This document shows positions 43,942-53,007 of a stretch of DNA of 64,000 nucleotides, piece after piece; position 1 is the stretch's first letter; each line of letters opens with the position of its first letter. The stretch comes from Paraeggerthella hominis. GTDB lineage: Bacteria; Actinomycetota; Coriobacteriia; Coriobacteriales; Eggerthellaceae. The position numbers and the translations under genes were made by a program. The notes under the pieces are model-generated. The model was not told the DNA's origin. It did not search any database and saw only the letters and a list, made by a program, of their open reading frames with translations. Where the stretch lies: contig NZ_JAJNOQ010000008.1 of the NCBI RefSeq assembly GCF_021044775.1, positions 62,001 to 126,000 on the forward strand, written 5' to 3'.

Positions 43942-46557
43942 ATGGTCGAACGCGCAACAGAGGAAACAACGGAGAAGCCCGAAGGGGCGGCGTTCGCGCA
44001 CGGGTCGCTGGGGCTGCTCGCGCCAAGCTGGTGGGAGCCTGAAGAGGGGGAGCCTGCCCCCGAACCGTGGCTCACGCCCGACGAAGCGCTCGACCGCTTC
44101 CTCGATTGGGTGGCGTCGCGCGGCATCGACTTGTGGCCCCATCAGGAAGAAGCGCTCATGGCGCTCATGATGGGCGATCACGTTATCCTGGGCACGCCCA
44201 CGGGTTCCGGCAAGTCGATGGTCGCGCTGGGCCTGCACTTCATGGCGCTTGCCACGGGTCGACGCGCGTACTACACAGCTCCCATCAAAGCTCTGGTCAG
44301 CGAGAAGTTCTTCGATTTAGTGGACGTGCTGGGGCGCGAGAACGTGGGCATGATCACGGGCGACACGCACATCAACGCGCAGGCGCCGGTCGTGTGCTGT
44401 ACGGCCGAGATCCTGGCGAACGAAGCGCTGCGCGAGGGCGAGCGCGCCGACGTGGGCTGCGTTGCCATGGACGAGTTCCATTTCTACGGCGACGCCGACC
44501 GCGGATGGGCGTGGCAGGTTCCCTTGCTCACGCTGCCGAAAACGCAGTTCTTGCTGATGAGCGCAACGTTGGGCGACGTCTCGAACATCGCGAGCTCGCT
44601 CAAGGAGCGTACGGGCGTCGACGTCGACGTGGTGGCCGACGCCCCGCGCCCCGTTCCGCTGTCGTACGAATACGTGGAAATGCCGCTCGAAGGCACCGTG
44701 GAGCTGGCGCTGCGCAACGGCGAGGCTCCGCTCTACATCGTGCATTTCTCGCAGGATGCGGCGCTTGCCACGGCGCAATCGCTTTCGAGCTTCGGCGTGG
44801 CGTCGAAGGAGCAGCGCGAGGACATCAAGCGCGCCATGGCCGGCACGCGCTTCACCACGGCGTTCGGCAAAACGCTCAAGCGCCTGCTTTCAAGCGGCGT
44901 CGGCGTGCATCACGCCGGCATGCTGCCCCGGTATCGCTTGCTGGTGGAAAAGCTTGCTCAACAGGGGATTCTTCCCGTCATCTGCGGTACGGACACGCTG
45001 GGCGTGGGCATCAACGTGCCCATTCACACCGTGCTTTTGACGGCGCTCACGAAGTTCGACGGCTACAAGATGCGCCGTCTGCGCGCCCGCGAGTTCCATC
45101 AGATCGCGGGCCGCGCGGGCCGCAGCGGCTTCGACACCGAAGGCGTGGTGCTGGCTGAAGCTCCCGAGCACGACATCGAGAACGTGAAGCTGGTGCAGAA
45201 GGCCGGCGGCGACCCGAAGAAGCTGCGCAAGATCAAGAAGAAGCAGCCGCCTGAGGGATTCGTCACCTGGAACAAGCAGACGTTCGAGCGCCTGATCGAG
45301 GCAACGCCCGAAACGCTGAAGCCGCGCATGAAGATCACGCATTCGATGGTGCTGTCGGAAGTGGTGCAGGGCGGCGACGCGTACGCGCGCGTGCGCAAGC
45401 TCATCGCCGATTCCGCTCAAACCGACGAGGAGAAGGCCGCCCTGGTCGTGCGCGCGGACGACATATTCGCCACGCTCGTGAACGCCGACGTGGTGGAGCG
45501 CGTGCAGGCCGAAGATGGAAGCACGGAATACGTCACCACCGTCGATCTTCCCGAGGATTTTGCGCTTGATCAGCCGCTTTCGCCGTTTTTGCTGGCTGCG
45601 CTGGAGCTGCTGGACCCGGAAAGCGACACGTACGCCCACGACGTCATCTCCATGGCCGAGGCCACGCTGGAAAACCCGCGTCAGGTGCTGCGCGCGCAGG
45701 AACGGCAGGCGAAGGATCGGGCCATGGCCGACATGAAGGCCGACGGGGTGGACTACGAGGAACGCTTGGAGCGCATCGCCGAGATCACGTATCCCAAGCC
45801 GCTCGAGGATCTGCTGGGTGCGGCGTTCGAACGCTATTGCCAGGAGGTGCCGTGGGCGCGCGATTTCCAGCTGGAGCCGAAGTCGGTCCTGCGCGACATG
45901 CTGGAAACCGCCAGCGACTTCAAGGGCTACGTGCAGCGTTACGGCATCGCCCGGTCGGAGGGGCTGCTGCTGCGCTACCTGGCCGACGCGTACCGGGTGA
46001 TCGCGCGCACGGTGCCGGTGGACAAGCGCAACGATCGGCTAGAGGACGTCATCGCATGGCTGGGCTTCGTGGTGAGGTCGGTGGACTCCAGCTTGATGGA
46101 TGAATGGGAGAACGCGGGGTCGGCCTTGGACGCGGCTGCGCCGGTGGACGCTGACGAGGTGGTGACGGATCGGCGCGGCGTGACGGTGCTCGTTCGCAAC
46201 GCGCTGTTTTTGCGCGTGCGGCTGGCTGCGCAGGAGCGCGCGGCGGAGTTGGGCCGCTTGGACCAGGATTGGGGCTGCGGGGAGCCGCGTTGGCAGCGCG
46301 CCTTGGATTCGTACTACGAAGCGCACGACGAGGTGCGCATCGACGGCGATGCGCGGTCGATGGCCTATCTGGAGATCGACGAGTCCGACGAGAAATCGGC
46401 CCGCGTGTGGCACGTGCACCAGATTTTCAGCGACCCTGACGACGATCACGATTTCGGCATTGCCGCCGATGTCGATTTGGACGCCACACAGGAAGAGGGC
46501 GAGGTCGTGTTCAAGAACTTCCGCGTGGGCTTCTTCGAAGAACTGGGAATCGAATAG
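43942..46557 (+). CDS. Ski2-like DExH-box RNA helicase with DUF3516 C-terminus
   Basis: 871 residues. Helicase motifs: I GTPTGSGKSMVALGL, II MDEFHFYGDADRGW (DEFH), III SATLGD, IV-V region GVGVHHAGMLPRYRLLVEKL and VICGTDTLGVGINVPIHTVL, VI QIAGRAGRSGFDTEG. This is the Ski2/Mtr4 group; the long C-terminal half (about 450-871) corresponds to the actinobacterial DUF3516 region (YVQRYGIARSEGLLLRYL). A cytoplasmic RNA (or DNA) remodelling enzyme, role in actinobacteria not well defined. Monocistronic. Confidence 0.88.
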   Translation: MVERATEETTEKPEGAAFAHGSLGLLAPSWWEPEEGEPAPEPWLTPDEALDRFLDWVASRGIDLWPHQEEALMALMMGDHVILGTPTGSGKSMVALGLHFMALATGRRAYYTAPIKALVSEKFFDLVDVLGRENVGMITGDTHINAQAPVVCCTAEILANEALREGERADVGCVAMDEFHFYGDADRGWAWQVPLLTLPKTQFLLMSATLGDVSNIASSLKERTGVDVDVVADAPRPVPLSYEYVEMPLEGTVELALRNGEAPLYIVHFSQDAALATAQSLSSFGVASKEQREDIKRAMAGTRFTTAFGKTLKRLLSSGVGVHHAGMLPRYRLLVEKLAQQGILPVICGTDTLGVGINVPIHTVLLTALTKFDGYKMRRLRAREFHQIAGRAGRSGFDTEGVVLAEAPEHDIENVKLVQKAGGDPKKLRKIKKKQPPEGFVTWNKQTFERLIEATPETLKPRMKITHSMVLSEVVQGGDAYARVRKLIADSAQTDEEKAALVVRADDIFATLVNADVVERVQAEDGSTEYVTTVDLPEDFALDQPLSPFLLAALELLDPESDTYAHDVISMAEATLENPRQVLRAQERQAKDRAMADMKADGVDYEERLERIAEITYPKPLEDLLGAAFERYCQEVPWARDFQLEPKSVLRDMLETASDFKGYVQRYGIARSEGLLLRYLADAYRVIARTVPVDKRNDRLEDVIAWLGFVVRSVDSSLMDEWENAGSALDAAAPVDADEVVTDRRGVTVLVRNALFLRVRLAAQERAAELGRLDQDWGCGEPRWQRALDSYYEAHDEVRIDGDARSMAYLEIDESDEKSARVWHVHQIFSDPDDDHDFGIAADVDLDATQEEGEVVFKNFRVGFFEELGIE

Positions 46558-46704
46558 CCGATGGGTTTGGCCGGGGCGGGCAACCCGTCCCGCGGCCTTG
46601 CTCCCGGCGCCGCTTCGCTGGAGCAAACGTGCGGCGGCGCTCGGCGCGGCATGAGTCGACGCGCTTGTGGCATAATCGTGTCGAAGCAAAAAGAAGGGAT
46701 CCTC

Positions 46705-48492
46705 ATGTCGCGTCAAACCGCTGCGTCCACAACGCGTCGCACGTTGCATTATTTCTGGTTGGTCACTCGCAAACACTTCGGGCTGTTCACGGCCCTTATG
46801 GCGTCGACGTTTCTGTTCGTGGCGCTGCTTTCGTACGGCAACCCGTACGTGATGAGCCTGGTGGTGGACCGTGTGAGCGCGGGGTCGGTGTCGCCGGACG
46901 AGGTGTTCGCGGTGTTCGGGCCGTACATTCTGGCGCTCATCGGAATCAACGTAGCAGGTCAGGTTGCCAGCAAGGTGCAGGACTACACCATGTACCGTCT
47001 GCAAATCGCAGCCTCGTACGATTTGGCCACCATGTCGTTCGACGCGCTGTGCAACCAGTCCATGTCGTTTCATTCGAACCGTTTCGGCGGTACGCTGGTC
47101 AGCCAAACCACCAAGTTCATGAGCGCTTACCAACTGCTGCTGGAAACCATCACGTTTCCGTTTCTGCCGGTGATCTGCTCGGTGGTGTTCACGTGCGCCA
47201 TCCTTGCTCCTCGCGTTCCGGTGTACGTGGCCATCCTCATGCTGCTGCTGGCGGTGTACGCGGGGGTTTCGTATTACATGTACAAGCGCATCCTGGCCCT
47301 GAACGAGAAGGCGGCGGGCGCGCAGAACCAGCTTTCGGGCGAGTTGTCGGATTCGGTGGCGAACATTCTTGCCGTGAAGACCTACGGTCGCGAGGATTAC
47401 GAGCGCGGCTTGTTCGACCAGGCGAACCGCGAGGTGGTGGCGCGCGATTCCAAGCGCATGTGGGCATCGCTTACGCGCGGCATCGTGACGGCGTGCATCA
47501 CCGTTGCCATCATGAGCGTGGTGGCGGTGTTCATCGCGGGCGGCAACGCGTGGTACGGCATCACGCCGGGCACGCTGGTGGTCATGTTCACCTACACCTA
47601 CACGGTGACGAACCAGTTCAACTTCATCAACAACGGGTTGCAGCGCTTCAACCGCGCGTTCGGCGACGCCAGCGGTATGACGATCATCCTCGACGAGCCG
47701 CGTCTGGTAGCCGACGCGCCCGACGCCGCTCCGCTTGAGGTGCGCGAAGGGTCCATCGATTTCGAGGGAATTGGATTCTGGTATACCGACGGAGACGTGC
47801 GCACGACGGTGTTCGACGGGCTTGATTTTCACATACCCGCAGGCCAGAGGGTTGGCTTGGTGGGTGCGAGCGGTGCGGGCAAAACCACGCTCACGAAGCT
47901 GTTGCTGCGGCTTTCCGACATTCAGGAGGGCCGCATCCTGGTGGACGGCCAGGACGTCGCCGACGCCGCGCAGCAGTCGCTTCGCCGCCAGATCGCCTAC
48001 GTGCCGCAGGAGGCGCTGCTGTTCCATCGCAGCATTGCGGAGAACATCGCGTACGGACGGCCCGACGCGTCCATGGACGAGATCCGCGAAGCGGCGCGCC
48101 GTGCGAACGCGCTCGAGTTCATCGAGCGCTTGCCGCAGGGTTTCGATACCGTTACGGGCGAGCGCGGCGTCAAGCTGTCGGGCGGCCAGCGCCAGCGCAT
48201 CGCCATAGCGCGTGCGCTTCTGGCTGATTGCCCGGTGCTCGTGCTGGACGAGGCTACCAGCGCGCTCGATTCCGAAAGCGAGCACCTGGTGCAGGACGCG
48301 CTGGCCACCCTCATGCACGGGCGTACGGCCATCGTGGTGGCGCATCGCTTGTCCACGGTGGCCAGCTTGGACCGCATCGTGGTGCTTGACGGAGGCCGCG
48401 TGGTCGAGGACGGCCCGCATGCGCAGTTGATCGAGGCGGGTGGAGCGTATGCGCGCCTGTGGGAGTGCCAGACGGGCGCGTATCTGGAGTAG
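46705..48492 (+). CDS. ABC exporter (fused membrane and ATPase domains)
   Basis: 595 residues from ATG 46705 (AAGAAGGGA upstream; the frame extends 48 codons further up without a ribosome site). Six-helix membrane domain (about 20-330), then the ATPase: Walker A GASGAGKTTL, Q-loop YVPQEALLFHRS, signature LSGGQRQRIAIARALL, Walker B LVLDEATSALDSES, H-loop VAHRLST. A half-transporter acting as homodimer or with an unseen partner; MsbA/MDR-like, substrate unknown. No linked regulator. Confidence 0.9.
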   Translation: MSRQTAASTTRRTLHYFWLVTRKHFGLFTALMASTFLFVALLSYGNPYVMSLVVDRVSAGSVSPDEVFAVFGPYILALIGINVAGQVASKVQDYTMYRLQIAASYDLATMSFDALCNQSMSFHSNRFGGTLVSQTTKFMSAYQLLLETITFPFLPVICSVVFTCAILAPRVPVYVAILMLLLAVYAGVSYYMYKRILALNEKAAGAQNQLSGELSDSVANILAVKTYGREDYERGLFDQANREVVARDSKRMWASLTRGIVTACITVAIMSVVAVFIAGGNAWYGITPGTLVVMFTYTYTVTNQFNFINNGLQRFNRAFGDASGMTIILDEPRLVADAPDAAPLEVREGSIDFEGIGFWYTDGDVRTTVFDGLDFHIPAGQRVGLVGASGAGKTTLTKLLLRLSDIQEGRILVDGQDVADAAQQSLRRQIAYVPQEALLFHRSIAENIAYGRPDASMDEIREAARRANALEFIERLPQGFDTVTGERGVKLSGGQRQRIAIARALLADCPVLVLDEATSALDSESEHLVQDALATLMHGRTAIVVAHRLSTVASLDRIVVLDGGRVVEDGPHAQLIEAGGAYARLWECQTGAYLE

Positions 48493-48701
48493 GCCGCGCG
48501 CGCCGCGGCGGGGCGGCGCCAGGAGTGCGAGCGCCTGGCGGCGGCGCGTGGGTGTCGCGCGGGCGATGGCGTGCGTCGCCGCTTCCGCGGAGCGCGCTCC
48601 CGCAAGGGCGAACGCCGCTGCCGCGTCCGTTTCCGCGGGGCCCGCTTCCGCGAGGGCAACGCCACTGCTGCGCGCGTTTCCGAGCGGCAAGATCCCCTCG
48701 C

Positions 48702-48842
48702 TGTCAAAACGGACGAGTTTTGCGGCGGTTTTTCGCCCTCAGAGGAGTCTCTTCTCGAACGCGTTTTGCATCACCCCAGTTCACAAGCTGCAAGCATCCT
48801 TTATCCTTGTTTGAGGACCAGCAAAACTCGTCCGTTTTGACA
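48702..48842. repeat. 141-bp inverted-repeat unit, family A copy 3 (inverted)
   Basis: The same 22-bp terminal repeats (48702-48723, 48821-48842); the inside is the reverse complement of copies 1 and 2 with divergence in the middle. The left flank (about 48580-48690) holds degenerate CGCTTCCGCGGGG-like repeats. The rest of the gene-free stretch 48493-49008 holds only the icd promoter region. Confidence 0.88.
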
Positions 48843-49008
48843 GGACGGGCGAAACCAGCGGCTTTCAAGGGAAACGCGGCTCCGGAAATCGGAATCGCTC
48901 GGATTTGAGGCCGCCCGCGCGCATTCCGCGCTATCATGGTTTCATGCACGCGAACAAGCGCGCCGATGCGCGCGACGGGCGCAGGCCCGCAGGAACGAAA
49001 GGCTAGCT

Positions 49009-50211
49009 ATGGCGAAAATTGCAATGACCACGCCGCTTGTGGAAATGGACGGCGACGAGATGACGCGCATCATCTGGCAGATGATCAAGGACGAACTGCT
49101 CGCGCCGCACATCGACTTGAAGACCGAGTACTACGACCTGGGGCTGGAGCATCGCAACGCCACCGACGACCACGTGACCGTCGACTCCGCCGAGGCGACC
49201 CGCCGCCTGGGCGTTGCCGTGAAGTGCGCCACCATCACGCCGAACGCCGCGCGCATGGACGAGTACGACCTGAAGCAGATGTGGAAGAGCCCTAACGGCA
49301 CCATCCGCGCCATGCTCGACGGCACCGTGTTCCGCACGCCCATCACGGTGGCGGGCATCGAGCCGTGCGTGCGCAACTGGGTCAAGCCCATCACCATCGC
49401 GCGTCATGCTTACGGCGACGTGTACAAGAACGCCGAGATTCGCGTACCCGGTCCCGGCAAGGTGGAGCTCGTCTACACCGCCGCCGACGGCACCGAGACG
49501 CGCGAGCTCGTGCACGAGTACGACGGTCCGGGCGTGGCGCAGGGAATGCACAACCTGGACGCTTCCATCGAGAGCTTCGCGCGCAGCTGCTTCGAGTACG
49601 CGCTCGACATCAAGCAGGATATCTGGTTCGCCACGAAGGACACCATCTCGAAGAAGTACGACCATCGCTTCAAGGACGTGTTCCAGGAAGTCTACGACGC
49701 CGAGTACGCCGCGCGCTTCGAGGAAGCCGGCATCGAGTACTTCTACACGCTGATCGACGACGCGGTGGCGCGCGTGATGAAGGCCGACGGCGGGTTTATC
49801 TGGGCCTGCAAGAACTATGACGGCGATGTGATGAGCGACATGGTGTCAAGCGCGTTCGGCTCGCTTGCCATGATGACGTCGGTGCTGGTCAGCTCCCAGG
49901 GCTACTACGAGTACGAAGCCGCGCACGGCACCGTGCAACGCCACTACTACAAGCACCTTAAGGGCGAGGAAACGTCCACGAACTCGGTGGCCACCATCTT
50001 CGCGTGGTCGGGCGCGCTGCGCAAGCGCGGCGAGCTTGACGGCTTGGACGACCTGGTGGACTTCGCGAATCGCTTGGAAAAGGCCACGCTCGACACCATC
50101 GAAGCCGGCGAGATGACGGGCGACCTGGCGCTCATCACTACGCTGCCGAACCCGGTGAAGCTCAGCACGCGCGACTTCATCTTGGCGGTTGCCAAGCGCC
50201 TGGCGGCGTAG
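49009..50211 (+). CDS. icd: NADP-dependent isocitrate dehydrogenase (eukaryote-like homodimeric type)
   Basis: 400 residues. TTPLVEMDGDEMTRIIWQMI, KCATITPNAARMDEYDLKQM, WKSPNGTIRAMLDGTVFRTP (substrate Ser and Arg residues) and GDVMSDMVSSAFGSLAMMTS are characteristic of subfamily II NADP-IDH; AAHGTVQRHYYKHLKGEETS binds NADP. Oxidatively decarboxylates isocitrate to 2-oxoglutarate and supplies NADPH and glutamate precursor. GAAAGGCTAGCT precedes the ATG. Followed by a strong terminator; single-gene unit. Confidence 0.95.
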   Translation: MAKIAMTTPLVEMDGDEMTRIIWQMIKDELLAPHIDLKTEYYDLGLEHRNATDDHVTVDSAEATRRLGVAVKCATITPNAARMDEYDLKQMWKSPNGTIRAMLDGTVFRTPITVAGIEPCVRNWVKPITIARHAYGDVYKNAEIRVPGPGKVELVYTAADGTETRELVHEYDGPGVAQGMHNLDASIESFARSCFEYALDIKQDIWFATKDTISKKYDHRFKDVFQEVYDAEYAARFEEAGIEYFYTLIDDAVARVMKADGGFIWACKNYDGDVMSDMVSSAFGSLAMMTSVLVSSQGYYEYEAAHGTVQRHYYKHLKGEETSTNSVATIFAWSGALRKRGELDGLDDLVDFANRLEKATLDTIEAGEMTGDLALITTLPNPVKLSTRDFILAVAKRLAA

Positions 50212-50240
50212 AGTCGGCTTCTGCGCCCAACGCAGCGTTC

Positions 50241-50279
50241 ACGGCCTCGGATCGCATTGCGCTCCGAGGCCGTTTTTTT
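50241..50279 (+). terminator. Rho-independent terminator of icd
   Basis: Perfect 11-bp stem ACGGCCTCGGA / TCCGAGGCCGT (50241-50251, 50263-50273) with seven T. Confidence 0.92.
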
Positions 50280-50300
50280 GGCCAGGTACCGTGATCCAAC

Positions 50301-50343
50301 CATGCCCGATTGACGTTTGGGATTCAAACGTCAATCGGGCATG
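50301..50343. repeat. Perfect 19-bp-arm hairpin upstream of the YhgE/Pip pair
   Basis: CATGCCCGATTGACGTTTG (50301-50319), GGATT loop, exact complement (50325-50343), placed 72 bp before the start of the first YhgE/Pip gene and beyond the icd terminator. There is no T-run on either side, so a leader structure or a protein-binding site is as likely as a terminator. Confidence 0.85.
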
Positions 50344-50415
50344 GCGCCTTCATGCAAGAGGAGTATCATAGGCCGGATGCGTTCGGCGAGCTTCATGAAG
50401 GAGGGTTGCGGCAAG

Positions 50416-53007
50416 ATGGGAAACGTTTTTCGCGTGTTCAAGCGTGACCTTTTGCGCCTGTTGAAGGTGCCGCCCGCCTTGGTGGTGGTCGTCGCCTTAC
50501 TGGTTCTGCCATCGGTCTACACCTGGTACAACGTGGTGGGCTTTTGGAACCCGTACGACAATACGGGGAATCTGCGCGTGTGCGTGGTGAACGAGGATGT
50601 CGGCGGCTCAAGCGATTTGACCGGCGAGCTTCACGTTGGCGACATGATCGTTGAGGAACTGCATGAAAACAAGCAGCTGGACTGGGTTTTCACCGATCAC
50701 GATACCGCTTTGTCCGAACTTCAATCGGGCAAGAGCTACGCGGCCTTCGTCATACCGAAGGACTTCACCGAGCACTTGCTCTCTTTGACGACCGGCGATT
50801 TCACGCAGCCGGAAATCCAATACTACGTCAACGAAAAGCTTGGGCCGGTTTCGCCTAAGATCACCGATACGGGCGCCACGACGCTTGATGAAACCATCAA
50901 CTCCACGTTCGTCTCGACCGTAAGCGACGTTGCTGCCGAAGCCATAGACCAGGCGGTGTCCGACGCGCGCGGATCGATCGACGCATCGCGGTCTCGCGCG
51001 GTTTCCGAGATATCCGAAACGGCGCAGCTGGTAAGCGACGCCCGCGCATCGCTCGGCGCTATTTCGGCGGCCACCGACGAGGCTCAGAATAAGGTTGGGA
51101 ATTCGCGCGGCACGCTCGATCGTGCGCGCACCGAGATTGCAAGCGCCAGCAGCGCGCTGCAAAACGTGTCGAACCTTGCCGGGCAGATGCAAAGCGGGCT
51201 GGCAAGCGTATCGACCACCGCAGCGCCCGCCGTGAGCCAAAGCCTGCTTGCCGTTTCCCAGGCGTCTTCCAAGGCGAACGGCGCGATAGGGGATTTGACG
51301 ACGGCTGCGGGGGAGGCTCAGGCGGGCATAGGCTCCTCGTTGTCCCAGGGACAGGCGATCGTCCAAGAGAGCAAGGCGCTGGCCGCCTACCTGCGCACGA
51401 TGGCGGACGGGCTTCCCGCCGGCGACCCCGGCAAGGAGCCTCTTGCGGCCATGGCGGACGAGCTGGATCGCCGCGCGGCTGATGCGCAGCAAACCTTGGA
51501 CGGCCTTGCGAGCCTCAACGGGGAAGCGGGCAAGCTGTCCCAGTCGGTGTCGCAGGCGGGCGATTCGCTCAATGCTGCGGTGCAGCTTGCCGTCAACGAT
51601 GCGAACACGTATTCGAACGGGCTGTTCGGAACCACGATTCCCCTGGTCAACCAGAGCTTGTCGCAGGTGAGCGCAACCTCGGCCACGCTGGGCGCGGCCG
51701 TTGCCAGCCAGCGGCTGCTGATCGACCAGACGTCGCTTGTCCTGGACCAGCTTTCCTCGACGCTTGCCACGGCGAAAGAAGCGCTCGGCCAAACCGACGC
51801 CATTCTGGCAAGCTTGAGCGAAAGCCTTGATACGGTGAGGACCGATGTGCTGTCGTTGGGCGAGTCGGGAGTTTTGACGAAGCTGTTCGGAGAAGACGGG
51901 CTGGACGCCACGAAGATCGCTGAATTCATGGGATCTCCCACCAAGCTTGTCACCGAGCAGCTTTATCCGCTTAACGCCTACGGGTCGGCCATGGCTCCGC
52001 TGTTCATGAACCTGACGTTTTGGATCGGCGCTTTCATGCTGCTGGTCATCATGAAGCAAGAGGTGGATGGGGAGGGCATACGGAACCTGACCGTCACGCA
52101 GCGCTATCTAGGCAGGTTCTTGCTGCTGGCCGTCATGGCGGTTCTGCAGGCGGTCATCTGCTGCGCCGGCGTTTTGGTCATAGGGGTCCAGGCCGTGAAC
52201 GCCCCGGCGCTGTTCTTTGCGGCAGCGGTGGCGTCGCTTTCCTACCTGAGCATCATCTACGCGCTTTCGGTTACGTTGCAGCACATTGGCAAGGGCATCT
52301 GCGTGGTGCTGGTGTTCGCGCAGATTCCGGGCGCGACGGGCTTGTACCCCATCGAGATGACCTCGGGCTTTTTCCAGGCGGTGTACCCCTTCTTCCCGTT
52401 CACCTACGGCATCGGCGCCATGCGCGAGGCCATCTGCGGGTTCTACGGTTCCCATTACACCGACGCCGTGGGCATGCTCGTGTTGTTTTTCGTGCTGTTC
52501 ATGGCTTTGGGGATCATCGTTCGGCCCCTCATGGCGAACGTGAACCGCATGGTTGCGGGGCAGGTGAGCCAAAGCGGCCTGTTCAACGGCGAGGACGTGG
52601 AGGTTCCCGAGCGCCCGTACCGGTTCGCGCAGCTGTTCCGCGCGCTTGCGGACAAGGACGAGTACCGCGAAGAGCTGCAGCTTCGCTACGAGCGCTTTGC
52701 CCGCTGGTATCCTCGGCTTATCCGCGGATCCGTGGCGCTGGGCCTGGCGGTGCCCGTGGCGTTGACCGTGATATTCGCGCTCACGCCCACCGAGAAGGTG
52801 TGGTTGCTGACCGCGTGGCTGATATGGATGGTTACCGTGTTCGTGTTCTTGGTGGTGCTGGAGAGCCTGCGCGACAGCTTCGAACGGCAGCTGAAGCTTG
52901 ACGGCATGTCCGAAGAAGGCTTGCTGGAACTGGGCGCGTCGCGCAACAGCATGGCGCGAACCTCGGATGCCCTTCGCGGCTTGAAGGGAGGCGGCGGTCA
53001 TGAGTAA
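50416..53007 (+). CDS. YhgE/Pip-family large membrane protein (first of two)
   Basis: 863 residues from ATG 50416 (GAGGGTTG upstream; frame is open further up through the hairpin, so the internal start is preferred). N-terminal helix VVVVVALLVLPSVYTWYNVV with the family motif SVYTWYNVVGFWNPYDNTGN; a long extracytoplasmic Ala/Ser/Gln-rich coiled-coil domain (about 180-520); five to six C-terminal helices with LGRFLLLAVMAVLQAVICCA and FPFTYGIGAMREAICGFYG. The family includes phage-infection protein of lactococci; it is ABC-2-like in its membrane part. Followed, with 8-bp overlap, by a paralogue. Confidence 0.88.
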   Translation: MGNVFRVFKRDLLRLLKVPPALVVVVALLVLPSVYTWYNVVGFWNPYDNTGNLRVCVVNEDVGGSSDLTGELHVGDMIVEELHENKQLDWVFTDHDTALSELQSGKSYAAFVIPKDFTEHLLSLTTGDFTQPEIQYYVNEKLGPVSPKITDTGATTLDETINSTFVSTVSDVAAEAIDQAVSDARGSIDASRSRAVSEISETAQLVSDARASLGAISAATDEAQNKVGNSRGTLDRARTEIASASSALQNVSNLAGQMQSGLASVSTTAAPAVSQSLLAVSQASSKANGAIGDLTTAAGEAQAGIGSSLSQGQAIVQESKALAAYLRTMADGLPAGDPGKEPLAAMADELDRRAADAQQTLDGLASLNGEAGKLSQSVSQAGDSLNAAVQLAVNDANTYSNGLFGTTIPLVNQSLSQVSATSATLGAAVASQRLLIDQTSLVLDQLSSTLATAKEALGQTDAILASLSESLDTVRTDVLSLGESGVLTKLFGEDGLDATKIAEFMGSPTKLVTEQLYPLNAYGSAMAPLFMNLTFWIGAFMLLVIMKQEVDGEGIRNLTVTQRYLGRFLLLAVMAVLQAVICCAGVLVIGVQAVNAPALFFAAAVASLSYLSIIYALSVTLQHIGKGICVVLVFAQIPGATGLYPIEMTSGFFQAVYPFFPFTYGIGAMREAICGFYGSHYTDAVGMLVLFFVLFMALGIIVRPLMANVNRMVAGQVSQSGLFNGEDVEVPERPYRFAQLFRALADKDEYREELQLRYERFARWYPRLIRGSVALGLAVPVALTVIFALTPTEKVWLLTAWLIWMVTVFVFLVVLESLRDSFERQLKLDGMSEEGLLELGASRNSMARTSDALRGLKGGGGHE

